Source of the DNA: Sarcophilus harrisii
Taxonomy: Eukaryota; Chordata; Mammalia; Dasyuromorphia; Dasyuridae
Direction of reading: 5' to 3'
Length of the DNA: 64,000 bases
Assembly (NCBI RefSeq): GCF_902635505.1
Contig: NC_045432.1
Location: 77,179,051-77,243,050, forward strand
How positions within the stretch are numbered: position 1 is the stretch's first letter; every line of letters begins with the position of its first letter. The notes under the pieces are model-generated. The model made no database searches and had not been told where the DNA came from. It saw only the letters and a program-made list of their open reading frames with translations. Positions 48,453-59,999 of this stretch are shown here, piece after piece. The translations under genes were made by a program, and so were the position numbers.

Positions 48453-48587
48453 AGCTCCAGGAGAGTGATCTGGAAGAGGAGGGGGCAGCAGCATCGGCCA
48501 TGGTCTCAGAAACAGCAGCTGAGCTGGGAGCCCAGACGCCTGACCCCGAACCTGAGCATTTTCCAACTCAGAAAATACCCTTCAAAG
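48453..48587 (+). CDS. Gene E, start-containing exon: acidic N-terminus
   Basis: The acceptor gtgtttttacag ends at 48452 and the donor tcaaag|gtaaac begins at 48588. 135 bases, phase 1 at both ends. The open frame contains a strong start at 48500 (cggccATGG) reading MVSETAAELGAQTPDPEPEH then FPTQKIPFK. If entered from upstream, the exon would add LQESDLEEEGAAASA before it. Acidic and Ala/Glu/Pro-rich, similar in character to the gene B start exon though not alignable with confidence. The donor phase fits the CLZ exon at 50477, creating a Gly at the join. With it the protein is about 130 residues. Exon borders are good; which start is used is not decided by the sequence. Confidence 0.55.
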
Positions 48588-50476
48588 GTAAACGGAGGCA
48601 GAGGAGGAGGGCCAGCGAGAGGTGGGGGTGCTGAGGAACCCCCGGGGTCTGTTGAGCACAGAGGGGAAACTGAGGTTCTCAGGGTATGTAGAGGTGCACC
48701 CAGAGGACAGTTTTCACCAGGAGAGATTGGGACTCAAAGGGTGGGCGGGGAGGGAGAGGAGGAAAGGAAAGCTCAGAAATGAGGAGGCCCCTAAGCAAAC
48801 AGAGAGGCAGGGCTCTGAGCTAAGAAGTTAGTTATTGGAAAATGTCATGTTCGCACCAGCGACTCGTGCCCTTTCTGGACACCCCATGACCTTGTTGCCC
48901 CCCCAGAATGGAGGCTGACGGAGGCCTGGGTGACCCCAGTACCCGTGGGCCTAGAACAGTATAGGGCAGTGAAGGCTCCAGTATTGGTTGATCACATGAT
49001 CGGCCTCCTAGGCTCAGCAGCACAGGGAAGGCCGGGCACTGAGGGGACCCCGGGTCCCTGCCTGGGGGGGGCTCCCTGCCCGGGGTGCTCGGAAGATTCT
49101 GGGCATTGGCCACCTGGGCGTCTCCGCTCCCAGACTCGCAGGTGCTGAGTCGGAGACTGAGCTCCGGGCCCAAGGTGGGGAGCTCGGCCTGGCTATCGTC
49201 AGGGGCCCGGCCCTGCCCCCGGCCCAAGCAGCTCGTCCTAAAGCTGCCTTCCTGGGCGAGTCTCCTTTCCCTTCTCTGGGCCTCGGTTTCCCCCTCTGCA
49301 CCATGGCCGAGTTAGACCAGAGCACTCGCAGGTCCCTTCCGGGGGGACTTTCTGAGCTTGGGGGCCCCTGCCTGCGGCAAATCTGGCCCCGCCGGCACCA
49401 GCGTCATGGCCATTGTCCTGCCCTGAGATCCCCTCCCCCAGCCTCGGCAGGAGCTAGAAATTAATTTCCTGGTCTGTGCGATGGAGCCTTTGGTAGCATC
49501 CGGCCGGTGCCCGTGCCCAGAGAAGCTTGCCGACTGGCTATCGCCATGGCAACTGGAGCCTAGCTCACCAGCTCTCGCAGCTGGGCACCGGGGAGACTTC
49601 CTGCGCTAAACTGGTCAGGGCGGCGTCTCCCCTGCAGATCTCGGAGGGCTCTGCTGTCGCTGGGCTCCCAAGCTCTGCCAGACCCTCCTCCCCAACCCCC
49701 ACGGTCCCCTCCTCACCAGGAGCCTGACTCTCCTCTGTCTCCTTTTTTCCGTCCCCCCACTGTTCTCTTCTCATCCGGAGCCTGACCCCCTAGGTCCCCT
49801 TCCTACCAGGAGGCTGGCCCCCCACTGTCCCCTTCCTACAAGGAGGCCGGCCCCCCGTTTTCCCCTTCTCATCAGGAGCCTGTTCCCCCCACTGCCCCCC
49901 ATTTTCCCCTCCTCGCCAGGAGGCCGGCCCCCCACTGCCCGCTTCCCACCAGGAGGCCAGCCCCCCACTGTTCTCTTCTCATCAGGAGCCTGGCCCCCTG
50001 GGTCCCCTTCCTCACCAGGAGGCCGGCCCCCTGCTCTCACACCCAGACACCTGACATTTGCTGGCCAGGGCTCCATCCCACCCCTGACAGAGCCCGCTTG
50101 CCCAGGGGAGGCCCACGCTTTACTGCCAGGCCTTTGGATGCCCAACGAGTCCCCCTCCCCCGTAGGGTCCCTCTGGCCTTGGCTCATGGTGCGACCCCGC
50201 CCGGGTCCCTGTCCTGAGCTCCCCCACCCGGCAAAGGGGGGAATGGGCCTGGACGGTCCCCCGGGTCTCTGCCAGTGTTGTCTCCTCTTTCCTTGGAGGT
50301 CAGGCAGGGCCCGGTCCGTGAGACGGGCCCCTCGATGGCCAGACGCCCCCGGCCTCCTCGGGTTCGGCGGTTCGAGTGCCGCCTGCCCGGAGCCCCGTGG
50401 CTCTCCCCATGGCTCTCCCCACCCCGGGTGGCGCCCCCCCCCCTCTGCCAGCCCTTTTATGCTCTCTCCTGTCCAG
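48588..50476 (+). other. Gene E intron with minisatellite
   Basis: GC-rich. A MIR remnant lies at about 49240-49330 and the tandem array at 49690-50035. Confidence 0.45.
49690..50035 (+). repeat. GC-rich minisatellite, about 10 units of 32-37 bp
   Basis: Core cccctcctcaccaggaggcc-ggccccccactgt with variants (tctcatcaggagcctg). The reverse strand is open and would code a Gly/Arg/Glu-rich repeat. Confidence 0.88.
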
Positions 50477-50781
50477 GGTACCGCTCGCGCTGGGGGGACA
50501 GCGGCTTCTACTACAAGTCTGGCCAGAAGCTGCCCTCGTTCAAGTCAATTGAGCTGAAGGATGACAATCCCCAGGCCATCAAGCAGGAGTTTGTGAAGGT
50601 CCGTCAGAAGGTGGACGCCCTGCTGAGCTGCCTGGAGAAGGGGCCCGACCCCGAGGCCGCCGAGAAGGCCAAAGGGGCTGAGGGCGGTGGCTCCCAGGCC
50701 ACCCTCACCGACTTGAACCTGAAGACCGATGACAGCAGCAGCAGCAGCAGCATCAGCAGCAGCAACGGGAACTGGGCCTAG
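50477..50781 (+). CDS. Gene E, CLZ exon: hnRNP C-like basic region and coiled coil
   Basis: The acceptor gctctctcctgtccag ends at 50476, phase 1; open to TAG at 50779-50781. YRSRWGDSGFYYKSGQKL aligns with hnRNP C NTSRRGKSGFNSKSGQRG. The coiled coil DDNPQAIKQEFVKVRQKVDA-LLSCLEKG keeps the KVDxLL core, but the zipper is weaker: Pro replaces Leu at the first core position and the coil ends sooner at a Gly-Pro. The tail is Ser-rich (SSSSSSISSSNGNWA), echoing the EEEQSSSS part of hnRNP C. The Ser run comes from an agc triplet repeat. Together with 48500-48587 it gives about 130 residues. No RRM is present. It may oligomerise less well than copies C and D. Confidence 0.8.
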
Positions 50782-51110
50782 GGGGACATGGAGGATCGCG
50801 GCGAGAGGACCAGCCGGGCTGGCTCTAGGACAATGGAGGGGCAGTGGTACTCCTCAGCTGGTGGGGCAGGGCCCCCCGGCCCCCCAGACCCTTGTCCTAG
50901 AGCCAGCCTCACCAGGTCCTCCCCCGATACCTTCCCGTCCATCTCACTGGTGTCCTCCATCTTTGTCCCTCCCCTGATCCCTCTGATTGCAGAGGCCTGA
51001 GCCCCATCAAAGATCTTTGAGGAACTTGCGAAAGATGTCTATTTTTCCTCATTTAACTTGGAAATCTTGTTCTGGTTCAACGAATAAAACTTCTCTCATT
51101 TCTTCTGCTA
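50782..51110 (+). promoter_or_regulatory. Gene E 3' UTR and poly(A) signal
   Basis: Close to the gene C 3' UTR (ggaccagccgggctggctct, tcctagagccagcctcacca-ggtcctcc, gttctggttcaacgaataaa). AATAAA at 51083-51088 with a T-rich element after it. Confidence 0.75.
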
Positions 51111-52040
51111 TTCATCTTGCAAAAGGGGGTTGCCTTGGCAAGGGATGGGAGGGGATGTGGCCTTTGCAGCAAAACCCAGGAGATGGAGTCTCTGTCCATC
51201 CCCCCAAGAGCGCCTTGGCCCAGGTGGGACAGTGCGGTGGGGGCGGCTTCCTTCCAGCTGCTCCTCCCAGAAAAGCCCTCAAGTAGGGCCCCAGAGCTGG
51301 AGATGCTGAGGTGGGCCGTCCCCCCAGGTCCCTCGCTGGTCCGAGGCCTCCTGGGAAGGACTCTGGCTGGGGTGAGGCAATGACGCCTTTCCCCTTCCCC
51401 ATCCCTGCTGACTCTACCATCCCTTCAGGGCTTCTGGCACAGGGTTGACCATTCCCGGCCAGAGATGGAGCACACAGTCCAGTCAGACGATTTGCCGGGG
51501 ATCCTGCAGAGCCAGCCCAAATGGCTTTAAACCCAAAAAGGGGAGGGGAAGAATTCTGCTGCCTTTGCTCTACAGCGAGATGCCCCTTTCCCTTTTTGGG
51601 CCGCAGAAGCCTCCTTTGGCAGTCTGTCTGACGAAGCTTGTGGGCATCTTCTCCAAGTCGTGCTTTTAAATGTGTAAAATACAGTATATATAGTACTATA
51701 AAGAAAACCAGTTACATTGAAATACTGTTATCAAAATCCTTTTTAAAAGTCAAGTTGGTTGACTTTAGGTTAAGGAGGCCTGGTAGAGAGAGCAGCCACA
51801 ACCAGGAAGAATAGCGACTGAACTAGCCAGATATTCCCAAGACAAAAAGCAAGATGGGAGCTAACGGTAGACGCCCATGGGCCTAAAAGTCTGTGCGCAA
51901 ATGACTGAAATCTAGGTACTAATTGTGAAGCAGAAGTTCTGATGCAAGGAGTCAATTTTGACCCCTTAGAGATCCCAGACACTTGATGGGATGAAGCCCA
52001 TTGGCCAGTTAAGATTCTGAGTGGGTCTTTTTTTTTTTTC
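51111..52040. other. Intergenic, nothing recognised
   Basis: GC-rich to about 51650, then mixed. No exon or full repeat seen. Confidence 0.35.
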
Positions 52041-52279
52041 AGAGATCCACAGCCCCACTCTTTTCAAAACATATGTATGACATGATTGACAGAAAATTAG
52101 TCTTTATTTTTTTTTAAATTTTTTATTTATTTATTTTTTTCCCTTTTAAATTTTCATTATTATACTATACAGTGGTCGCAGAAAAACATGGTTAGGAATA
52201 ACATTAGTGGTCATGCTTTATCATAAAAAATTTGAATCTTTTTTTTCTCTACTTTTTTCTAAACATATTTAGAGTAAAG

Positions 52280-52450
52280 TTATACAGTCAAAGGATTTGG
52301 AATTGTGAAGAACCTTTGAAATTATCTAAATGGATTATCTCATTTTATAGACTAGTATATATACAGGAAGAGTTCTTCCAGAGTTTAAGTGACTTGTTCA
52401 GGTCACACAATTAAAATATAATCGGGTCATGCTCAAAACCAGGTATGATT
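52280..52450 (+). repeat. Diverged MIR-like repeat
   Basis: ggattatctcattttataga, gacttgttcaggtcacacaa. Confidence 0.5.
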
Positions 52451-52694
52451 CTAACTCTCAATTTAATGCTTCTTCTATAAGTATATTCTTTCTCTCTAAA
52501 TCATTCTTCTCCTTTAGAGTCTATTCTGGAGTCATGCCTACTTTTCCTTTTAATTTCTGATTCTAGTTCAAATCCTACAATCTTAGAATGATCTTCATAT
52601 GACAGCTATAAGAGAAAAAAGGTATTTTTCTACTTAGAAAAAAATCATAATAAGATAGTTTGGAAAAATGTCTTGGAGTATTTCTTTGGATAGA

Positions 52695-52805
52695 ATTTAA
52701 TCCAAGAGAAAATTAGTCTTGAAGTCAAGAAGACCTGGGGTTCAGATCCCACCTCTGATATGTATATGTCAGCCTGGCCAAGTCATTTAGCTGCTCTGTG
52801 TCCTA
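52695..52805 (+). mobile_element. SINE fragment, MAR/WSINE type
   Basis: gtcttgaagtcaagaagacc, ttcagatcccacctctgata, ggccaagtcatttagctgct. Confidence 0.65.
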
Positions 52806-53084
52806 ATGATTCTCTGTGACTAGAAGTTACAAAGAAGGCATTGATCTGCCTTGGTGGAGGGGGCATTTCAAGGGAAACCCCATGCATCAGTGAAAGGTGT
52901 CCTTGGGATGCAGGCCTTAGTCCGTCCTTGGTAGATCCACTTGGAAAATGAATCAGGTGGTTTCCTGATGAAAAGAGAATCAAGTTGGAAAAAATAATTC
53001 CTAATGCTGTATTTTCTTATAAACCATATTTCTCTTCCAAATGTGATTCTATCATAAAGATGGTTTATGATCATGTAGTAAAAA

Positions 53085-53660
53085 AACAAACCAACATATG
53101 CATGGATATTTTTCCAACACTGACCCTGGCATAGCCCTTTGTTGCAAATTTTCCCCTCCTTCCCCCCACGCCTTCCCCTAGAAGGAAAGTAATCCAACAT
53201 ATTTGTTAAACATGTTAAAATATATGTTAAGTCCAATATATGTATACATATTTATACAATTATCACGCGGCACAAGAAAAATCAGGTCAAAAAGAAAAAA
53301 ATGACAAAGAAAACGAAAAGCAAGCAAACAATAACAGAAAGAGTGAAAATGCTGTGTTGTGGTCCCCACTCAGTTCCCACAATCCTCTCTGGGTGCAGAT
53401 GGCTCTCTTCATTACTGAACAAGTGGAACTGGCCTGAATCATCTCATTGTTGGAAAGAGCTATGTCCATCAGAATTGATCATTATATAATCTCCTGGCTC
53501 TGCTCACTTCCCTCAGCATCAGTTCCTGTCAGTCTCTCCAGGCCTCTCTGAAATCCTCCTGCTGGTCATTTCTTACTAAACAATAATATTCCATAACTTC
53601 CATAAGCCATAACTTATTCAGCCATTCCCCACCCGATGGGTGTCCACTGAGTGGATGTTT
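53085..53660 (-). mobile_element. Antisense L1 3' UTR and ORF2 end
   Basis: gtggtccccactcagttccc, tgggtgcagatggctctctt, actggcctgaatcatctcat, then ctctgaaatcctcctgctgg-tcatttctta and ccattccccacccgatgggt: the reverse complement of the L1 3' region. Confidence 0.8.
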
Positions 53661-53674
53661 CAGGTGTTGTTGAA

Positions 53675-53893
53675 TCCTTTTTCAGTGACTCTTTTGGGGG
53701 TTTTCAGACATATTGGAATCATTTACCATTTCCTTCTTCTGCTCATTTGAGGAAACTGAGGCAAACAGGGTAAAGTGAGTCACCCAGGGTCACGTACTAG
53801 TAAAGGTCTGAGGCAGAATTTGAACTCAGGAAGATGCTTCTTCCTGAGTCCAGGCCGGGAGCTCTATGCACTGTGCCACCTAACTGCCCCTGG
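53675..53893 (-). mobile_element. SINE with RTE-like tail, reverse orientation
   Basis: ttaccatttccttcttctgc-tcatttgaggaaactgaggc, gagtcacccagggtcacgta, gtgccacctaactgcccc. Confidence 0.75.
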
Positions 53894-54660
53894 GTGGATT
53901 TACCCTATTTAAGAGAAACAGACTGGGATAGGTAAATGGTGGGGACCTGGGGGAGTGCCAGAGGCCTAGGATTGTACATTAAGAAAACAGATTCATGGGA
54001 GAAAATCCACGAGCCAAAGGGAGGGGGGAAATGCGACCGAAAATATTGAGTGAAAAATGGAGGAGGGAGAAATTTTATCATTGGAGTTTATCATCTACCT
54101 TGAAGAGAAAGAAGAAATGGCTGATGGCCTTGGGCTGGGACAGACCAATGCTGGAGTGACGAGTAGTGAGGGGGATCTCAATGATCCAGACATTTGGAAC
54201 GGGGGCTCTCTCTGGCTCAGAAGCAGAGCAGCTCCTAACATCTTGATGGGCCCCAGAGAATTTCTTGCGTTAGAAGGAACAGGTTTCAGCAAAGGGACCG
54301 TTCTATTCTGTATGAAATTCTCATTAATGGCGAGCAGCCGGCGGCTGGGGTGGAAATGGCGGTGCCTGGTGAAGAAGTGATTGCTGCATCCCAGAATCGC
54401 CCCCTACATTTTCAAGGCTTTCAGAAGCAATTAAAGGATGCGACAGATTTCAGAGGAAGGTCAGCCCAGGAGACATGGGACATGCTAGAGGTTAAAATTC
54501 TGTGGACGCAGAGGGGAATACTTCCAATGAGAAGTCAAAGAACATTGTGGTTAAGTCAGGGATTCTATCAATCAAATAAGCCGGATTATTTTGGGCCTTT
54601 CCTCTTTGGTTAAAACAAGCATTTATTTATATGAGACTTTAAAGAGCTTTAAAAATATGG
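53894..54660. other. Intergenic, possible old repeat, not assigned
   Basis: Purine-rich stretch; no exon recognised. Confidence 0.3.
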
Positions 54661-54665
54661 TCTCA

Positions 54666-54835
54666 GGGACAGCTAGGGGGAGCAGTGGATAGAGCACCAG
54701 CCCTGAAGTCAGGAGGACCCGAGTTCAAATTTGACCTCAGACACTTAACACTTCCTATCTATGTCACCCTGGGCAAGTCACTTAACCCTAATTGTATCAG
54801 AAAAAGAAAAAAAAAATATATATATATATATATTT
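54666..54835 (+). mobile_element. MAR/WSINE-type SINE with (TA)n tail
   Basis: gggacagctagggggagcag, tggatagagcaccagccctg, gagttcaaatttgacctcag, then aaaaaaaaatatatatata. Confidence 0.9.
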
Positions 54836-54879
54836 GATCCTCACAGCCACCTGGGACACAGGCTTAATAATCATCTCCA

Positions 54880-55205
54880 TTTTCCACATGAGGTCATCTC
54901 CAACACTGGCTGAGCCCACACTGGGAATGCTGTACCCCTTTACCTCCGCCTCCTAGCTTTCCTCTATGACTTCCTGCAAGTGCCACCTAAAATCCCACAA
55001 AGCCCTTCCTTCTCCCCCTGCAAGCAAGTGCCTTCCCTCCCCCGGTCACCTCCAATTGGTCTTGTTGAAATCTATTCGCAAAGAGTCCACCTGTTGTATC
55101 CCCCTTTGGAGCGGGAGCTCTTTGAGATCAGGGACAGTCTTTTGCTTATCTTTGTGTTCCTGGTGCTCAGCACAGTGCCTGGCACATAGTAGGTACACGT
55201 GTTCA
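54880..55205 (+). mobile_element. L2/L3-type LINE 3' end
   Basis: acttcctgcaagtgccacct-aaaatcccac, ctttgagatcagggacagtc, gtgcctggcacatagtaggt. Confidence 0.75.
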
Positions 55206-55289
55206 TGGACCGACTCACAGATGAACTGTCTGAAACAGGTCACGACCATTAGAATGGGACATAAACCCTTGCATGCTAAGTGAAGCTGG

Positions 55290-55420
55290 TGCTCTTAGCG
55301 AAGAGACAGTGCAATGGAGTAGATGTTGAGCTCATCTAAGAGTCAAGGAGACCCGGGTTCAAGTCCTGCCTCTGGTTCATATCAGATAAGTAACTCTGAG
55401 CTCACCACTCCCCTCTCAGC
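55290..55420 (+). mobile_element. SINE fragment
   Basis: acagtgcaatggagtagatg, aggagacccgggttcaagtc, gataagtaactctgagctc. Confidence 0.55.
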
Positions 55421-56570
55421 TTGAGCTAAGTGATGCCACATTAGGAGAGAGCAGTCCTGCCCCTCCGCTCCCTGGGCAGATAAAGTCACAGATCCTGTTC
55501 AAAAAAGAGAAAGGGGCAGGTTGAGTTTCCAAGCTAAGGCATTTCAAAGGGGAGGAGAACCAGACGGGAAGTTGCGATACAGGCTGGATCTGTGAGCTAG
55601 AACTGCCTCCGTTCCCTGAGGATTGAGGAGCCATCTCCAAGAGGCTCCTTTGGGAGCCTAACTCAGTAGAAGGCCCCCCGCCCCGGTATACAGGCTGCAC
55701 TTGCCTAGGCACTCAGACATGATCTAAAGTTTCAGCTTGAGACCAAGGGAAGAAAATATAATGGGGGTATTGGGAAAATGTGGGTACCTTTATTCTGCCT
55801 TTCATTTTTTTAAATGAGTAGATTTTCAGTGGTTAATGCTGGGGAAACCCAGCTTGGAAGAGCTTGGGCAAAAGAGAGGAGGAGCTCCCCTCCTTCCCAC
55901 CCCAGTTCAAGAGCCTTAAAGGGCAATATAATAGGCCTGGCCTAGAGAGAATGAGGACAGAAAACATATTATAAACTTAGGAGCTGTGGTTTCCTCATTT
56001 GCAAACTGGAGAGCTTCAACAGAGAGGCTCCATGGTTAAGTACATAGCGATGCACAGGAGAGGACCGAGGTTTTAGCCTTGGTGCTTTTGGGCTTTTTTA
56101 GCCCTGGCCCATAAGCACCAACCATTTGGGTCCCTGAGAGTGCAGCCAAAAAGAGAAAGAATCGTAGAGGTTTGTGATAAACTTCACCAAAGGCAGAGCT
56201 CGAAACAAGCTGAAGGGTTTTTCCCCTTTGCCTCAGGCTGAAAAATAGTCCAGATATCATTGATTTGATTTGATCCCCGCACAGAGCAGGGCAGAACTCT
56301 GGGATCAGCTTCACTGCTCATTCCCCCTTATCTGGGGGCACAAAGGCTCCCTACAGAGGTGAAGACTGGGAGGCTGACAGGGGATGGGAATTGCCTTGGT
56401 GAGGCCAGGAAAACAGAGCTGGGCTTGACGGGGAGCCCACATCCCACAAGTCAGGATCAGAAAGGGAAGTAGCCCCTCGGCTTCGACCCCCAAACTTATA
56501 CCCAGGTAAGTGCAAAGTTTACACTGGAAAAGCTGCACTTATATAATCACTTATAGGTATAAATGTGTTT
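55421..56570. other. Intergenic, nothing recognised
   Basis: No supported exon or repeat; small open frames only. Confidence 0.35.
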
Positions 56571-56576
56571 ATTTAC

Positions 56577-56822
56577 AAGGATGAGGCAGTGCCATCTAGT
56601 GGAGAGAGGGGAGTAAGAAAGGCAGCTTCCTGATTCAAACTGGGCCTCCCATATTTCCTGGCTCTATGACCCTCAGCAAGTCACTTAAGCTGCCTTTCGC
56701 ACTTCCTCATCTGGAAAATGAAGGGAAGAAGGAAATGGCCAAGGACTCGTGCCTATTTTCCAAGGAAACCCTGTATGGGGTTTGACAAAGAGCCACACGT
56801 GACTTAAACAATGAACAACATA
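56577..56822 (+). mobile_element. SINE with RTE/BovB-like tail
   Basis: gaggcagtgccatctagtgg, tgaccctcagcaagtcactt, ggaaatggccaaggactcgt, cacgtgacttaaacaatgaa-caaca. Confidence 0.75.
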
Positions 56823-56879
56823 TAAGGCTTCATTGGGAAAACAGAAGTCAACAAACCAAATCTTTCTCAGCAGATGTGG

Positions 56880-57753
56880 GAAAAGGTAACCCTGAACAGG
56901 GCTCAGGAAGTAATGCTAAGGAGGACTCAGGAAGTAATGGTAAAGGGCTCAGGAATAATCCTAAAGAGGGGTCAAGAAGTAATGCTAAGGAGAGCTCCAG
57001 AAGTATTTCTAAAGAGGGCACCAGAAGTAATCCTAAATAGGGCTCCCGAAATATGCATAAGGAGGGCTGCAGAAGTAATACTAAGGAGGGCTCCAAAAGT
57101 AAACCTAAAGATGGCTCAGGAAGTAATCCTAAGGAGGGCTCCAGAAATAATCCTAAAGAGGGCTCAGGAAGTAATCCTAATCAGGGCTCAGGAAGTAATC
57201 CTAAAGAGGACTCATGAAATAATGCTAAACAGGGCTCAGGAAGAAATCCTAAGCAGGGCTCAAGATGTAATGCTAAGGAAGACTCCATTAGTATTTCTAA
57301 AGAGGACTCCAGAAATAATATTAATGAGGGCTCCAGAAGTAATCATAAGGAGGGCTGCAGAAGTATTGCTAAGGAGGGCTCCAGAAATAATCCTAAAGGG
57401 GGCTCATGAAGTAATCCTAAACAAGACTCAGGAAGTAATCCTAAAGAGAGCTCTAGGAGCAATGCTAAGGAGGGCTCTAGAAGTAATCCTAAAAAGGGCT
57501 CAGGAAGTGATCCTAAAAAGGGCTCAGGAAGTGATCCTAAAGAGGCTCCAGAAATAATCCTAAAGAGGGCTCAGCAAATAATGCTAAGGAGGGCGTAATT
57601 GATCCTAAGCAGGGCTCAGAAAGTAATCCTATAGTGGCCTCCAGAAGTACTCCTAAAGAGGGCTCAGGAAGTAATGATAAGGAGGGCTCAGGAGGTAATC
57701 CTAAGGAGGGCTGCAGAAGTAAACCTAAAGAGGGCTCAAGAAGTAATGCTAAG
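56880..57753 (+). repeat. 30-bp tandem array, left part (about 29 units)
   Basis: Unit close to ggctcaggaagtaatcctaa-agag. Because the period is a multiple of three, two + frames and one - frame are free of stops over long stretches. 56874-57557 reads a 10-residue repeat (RAQEVILKRA type) for 227 codons; another + frame reads KEGSGSNP type. Small length changes switch the frames, so this looks like a minisatellite rather than a gene. Confidence 0.9.
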
Positions 57754-58555
57754 ATTTGGAACTAGGCTCAAAAAGTTATCAAACTGTGCATCCCCTTTGA
57801 TCCCGCAGTGTTACTACTGGGCTTATATCCCAAAGAGATCTTAAAGGAGGGAAAGGGACCTGTATATGCAAGAATGTTTGTGGCAGCCCCTTTTCATAGT
57901 GCCTAGAAACTGGAAACTGAGTAGATGCCCATCAGTTGGAGAATGGCTGAATAAATTGTGGTATATGAAAATTATGGAATATTACTGTTCTGTAAGAAAT
58001 GACCAGCAGGAGGGTTTCAGAAAAACCTGGAGAGACTGACAGGGACTGATGCTGAGGGAAACGAGCAGGGCCAGGAGATCGTTATATACTTCAACAACAA
58101 TACTATATGATGACCAGTTCTGATGGACCTGGCCATCCTCAGCAATGAGATCAACCAAATCATTTCCAATGGAGCAGTAATGAACTGAACTAGCTATGCC
58201 CAGAAAAATAACTCTGGGAGATGACTAAAAACCATTACATTGAATTCCCAATCCCTATATTTATGCCCACCTGCATTTTGGATTTCCTTCACAGGCTAAT
58301 TGTTCAATATTTCGGAGTCCGATCCTTTTTGTACAGCAAATGTACAAATGTATACTTATTATGTATCTAATTTATATTTTAATATAGTTAACATCTACCG
58401 GTCATCCTGCCATCTGGGGGAGGGGGTGGGGGGTAAGAGGGGAAAAATTGGAACAAGAGGTTTGGCAATTGCCAATGCTGTAAAGTTACCCATACATATA
58501 ACCTGTAAATAAAAGGCTATTATTTAAAAGAAGAAGAAGAAGAAGTAATGCTAAG
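57739..58555 (+). mobile_element. 5'-truncated L1 inserted in the 30-bp array, 15-bp target-site duplication
   Basis: agaagtaatgctaag at 57739-57753 and 58541-58555. Inside: L1 ORF2 end (acagggactgatgctgaggg region) and 3' UTR with gggggagggggtggggggta and tgtaaataaaaggctatt, plus an agaag-rich tail. Because the array itself contains similar text, the duplication is supported mainly by the extra agaag. Confidence 0.88.
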
Positions 58556-58978
58556 GAGGAATCCAGAAATAATCCTAAAGAGGGCTCATGAAGTATTTTG
58601 AAAGAGGGCTCCAGAAGTAATACTAAGGAGGGCTGCAGAAGGAATCTGAAAGAAGGCTCCAGAAGTAATGCTAAGGAGGACTCAGGAAATAATCCTAAAG
58701 AGGGCTCCAAAAGTTATCCTAAACAGGGCACAGGAAGTAATGCTGAGGAGGGTTCTGGAAGTGATCCTAAGGATGGCTTTGGAAGTAATCCTAAAAAGGA
58801 CTCCAGAAATAATCCTAAGGAGGGCTCAGTAAGTAATCATAAAGAGGGGTCAGGAAGTAATGCTGAGGAGGGCTCCAGAAGTGATCCTAAGAAGGGCTCC
58901 AGAAGTAATCCTAAGGAGGGCTCAGGAGTTTATCCTAAGCAGGGCTTAGGAGGTAATTCTAAGGAGGGCTCCATGCAA
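58541..58978 (+). repeat. 30-bp tandem array, right part (about 14 units)
   Basis: Continues the array. 58598-58990 is open and reads a KEGSRSNPKEGSGSNA-type decapeptide. Confidence 0.9.
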
Positions 58979-59084
58979 ACCAATTCATGATGTACATCTT
59001 GTTATACCGGGATCAAATTCTCCACAAGCCATATGAATATTCTATAGTAGTAAGGCAAATGGATGGAGAATCCCTTTTACTCTC

Positions 59085-59240
59085 ATTTTTTTTGACTGAG
59101 GTCATTGTAGTCAAATGACTTGCCCAGGGTCACTCAGCTAGGAAGTGTTAAGTTAATCTGAGGCCAGATTTGAACTCCAGTCTTCCTGACTTCAGGGCTA
59201 GTGCTCTATCCACTGCACCACCTGGCTGCCCCTTACTCCC
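59085..59240 (-). mobile_element. MAR/WSINE-type SINE, reverse, with near-perfect flanking repeat
   Basis: tgactgaggtcattgtagtc, cttgcccagggtcactcagc, ctgcaccacctggctgcccc. ttactctcatttt and ttactcccatttt flank it. Confidence 0.9.
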
Positions 59241-59574
59241 ATTTTAAAGACAGAGAAGCAAAAATGGATGAGTGTGGGCAGTTTTCTGGATTCTGTGACC
59301 CAGGCCTTGTGGAAGGGATGACAAGCTAGCTGCCTGCACAAACACGGCTTTTATATACTACTCAGTACATAATACAAACCACTTTACACCTACTGGTCCT
59401 TTTAGTACCAATAAGAGTTTGCATTGACATGCTCCAGTATGAAGAACAAAATGCTTTTCCCTACATTTCTTTTGGGGTAATGGAAAAAAGTAAGGGAGCT
59501 AGAGATTTCTAGGATTGCCACCTACTAGCTTGTAATTCAGGCAAGTCACCCAGCCTAGGAGGTGGGCAGAGGAA

Positions 59575-59656
59575 CATCATCATCATCACCAGCAGCAGCA
59601 GTTGTAGTAGGAGGAGGAGGAGGAGGAGGAGGAGGAGGAGTAGTAGCAGTAATAGT

Positions 59657-59688
<32 letters not shown>

Positions 59689-59703
59689 CAGTAGCAGTAG
59701 TAC

Positions 59704-59748
<45 letters not shown>

Positions 59749-59809
59749 CAGTAGTAGTAGTAGCAGCAGCAGCAGCAGTAGCAACAGTAGTAGTAGCAGC
59801 AGCAGTAAC

Positions 59810-59844
<35 letters not shown>

Positions 59845-59965
59845 CAGTAATAGTAGTAGCAGCAGCAGCAGCAGTAGCAACAGTAGTACTAGCAGCAGCA
59901 GTAACAGTAGTAGTAGTAGTAGTAATAGTAGTGGGGGTGGGGGTGGTGGCAGTAGTCATTAGCAG
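59575..59965 (+). repeat. Trinucleotide array (AGC/AGT/AGG)n
   Basis: About 390 bases of mixed agc, agt and agg triplets, with sub-blocks such as agcagcagcagcagtagcaa that recur about every 100 bases. All frames are open by composition. Confidence 0.95.
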
Positions 59966-59999
59966 CAGCAGAAGGGATGAGTAAGGGACAAGCAGGCTG

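Noticed and set aside
59509-59984. Poly-Leu, poly-Val and Thr/Ala-rich open frames
   Set aside because: All are translations of the triplet array.
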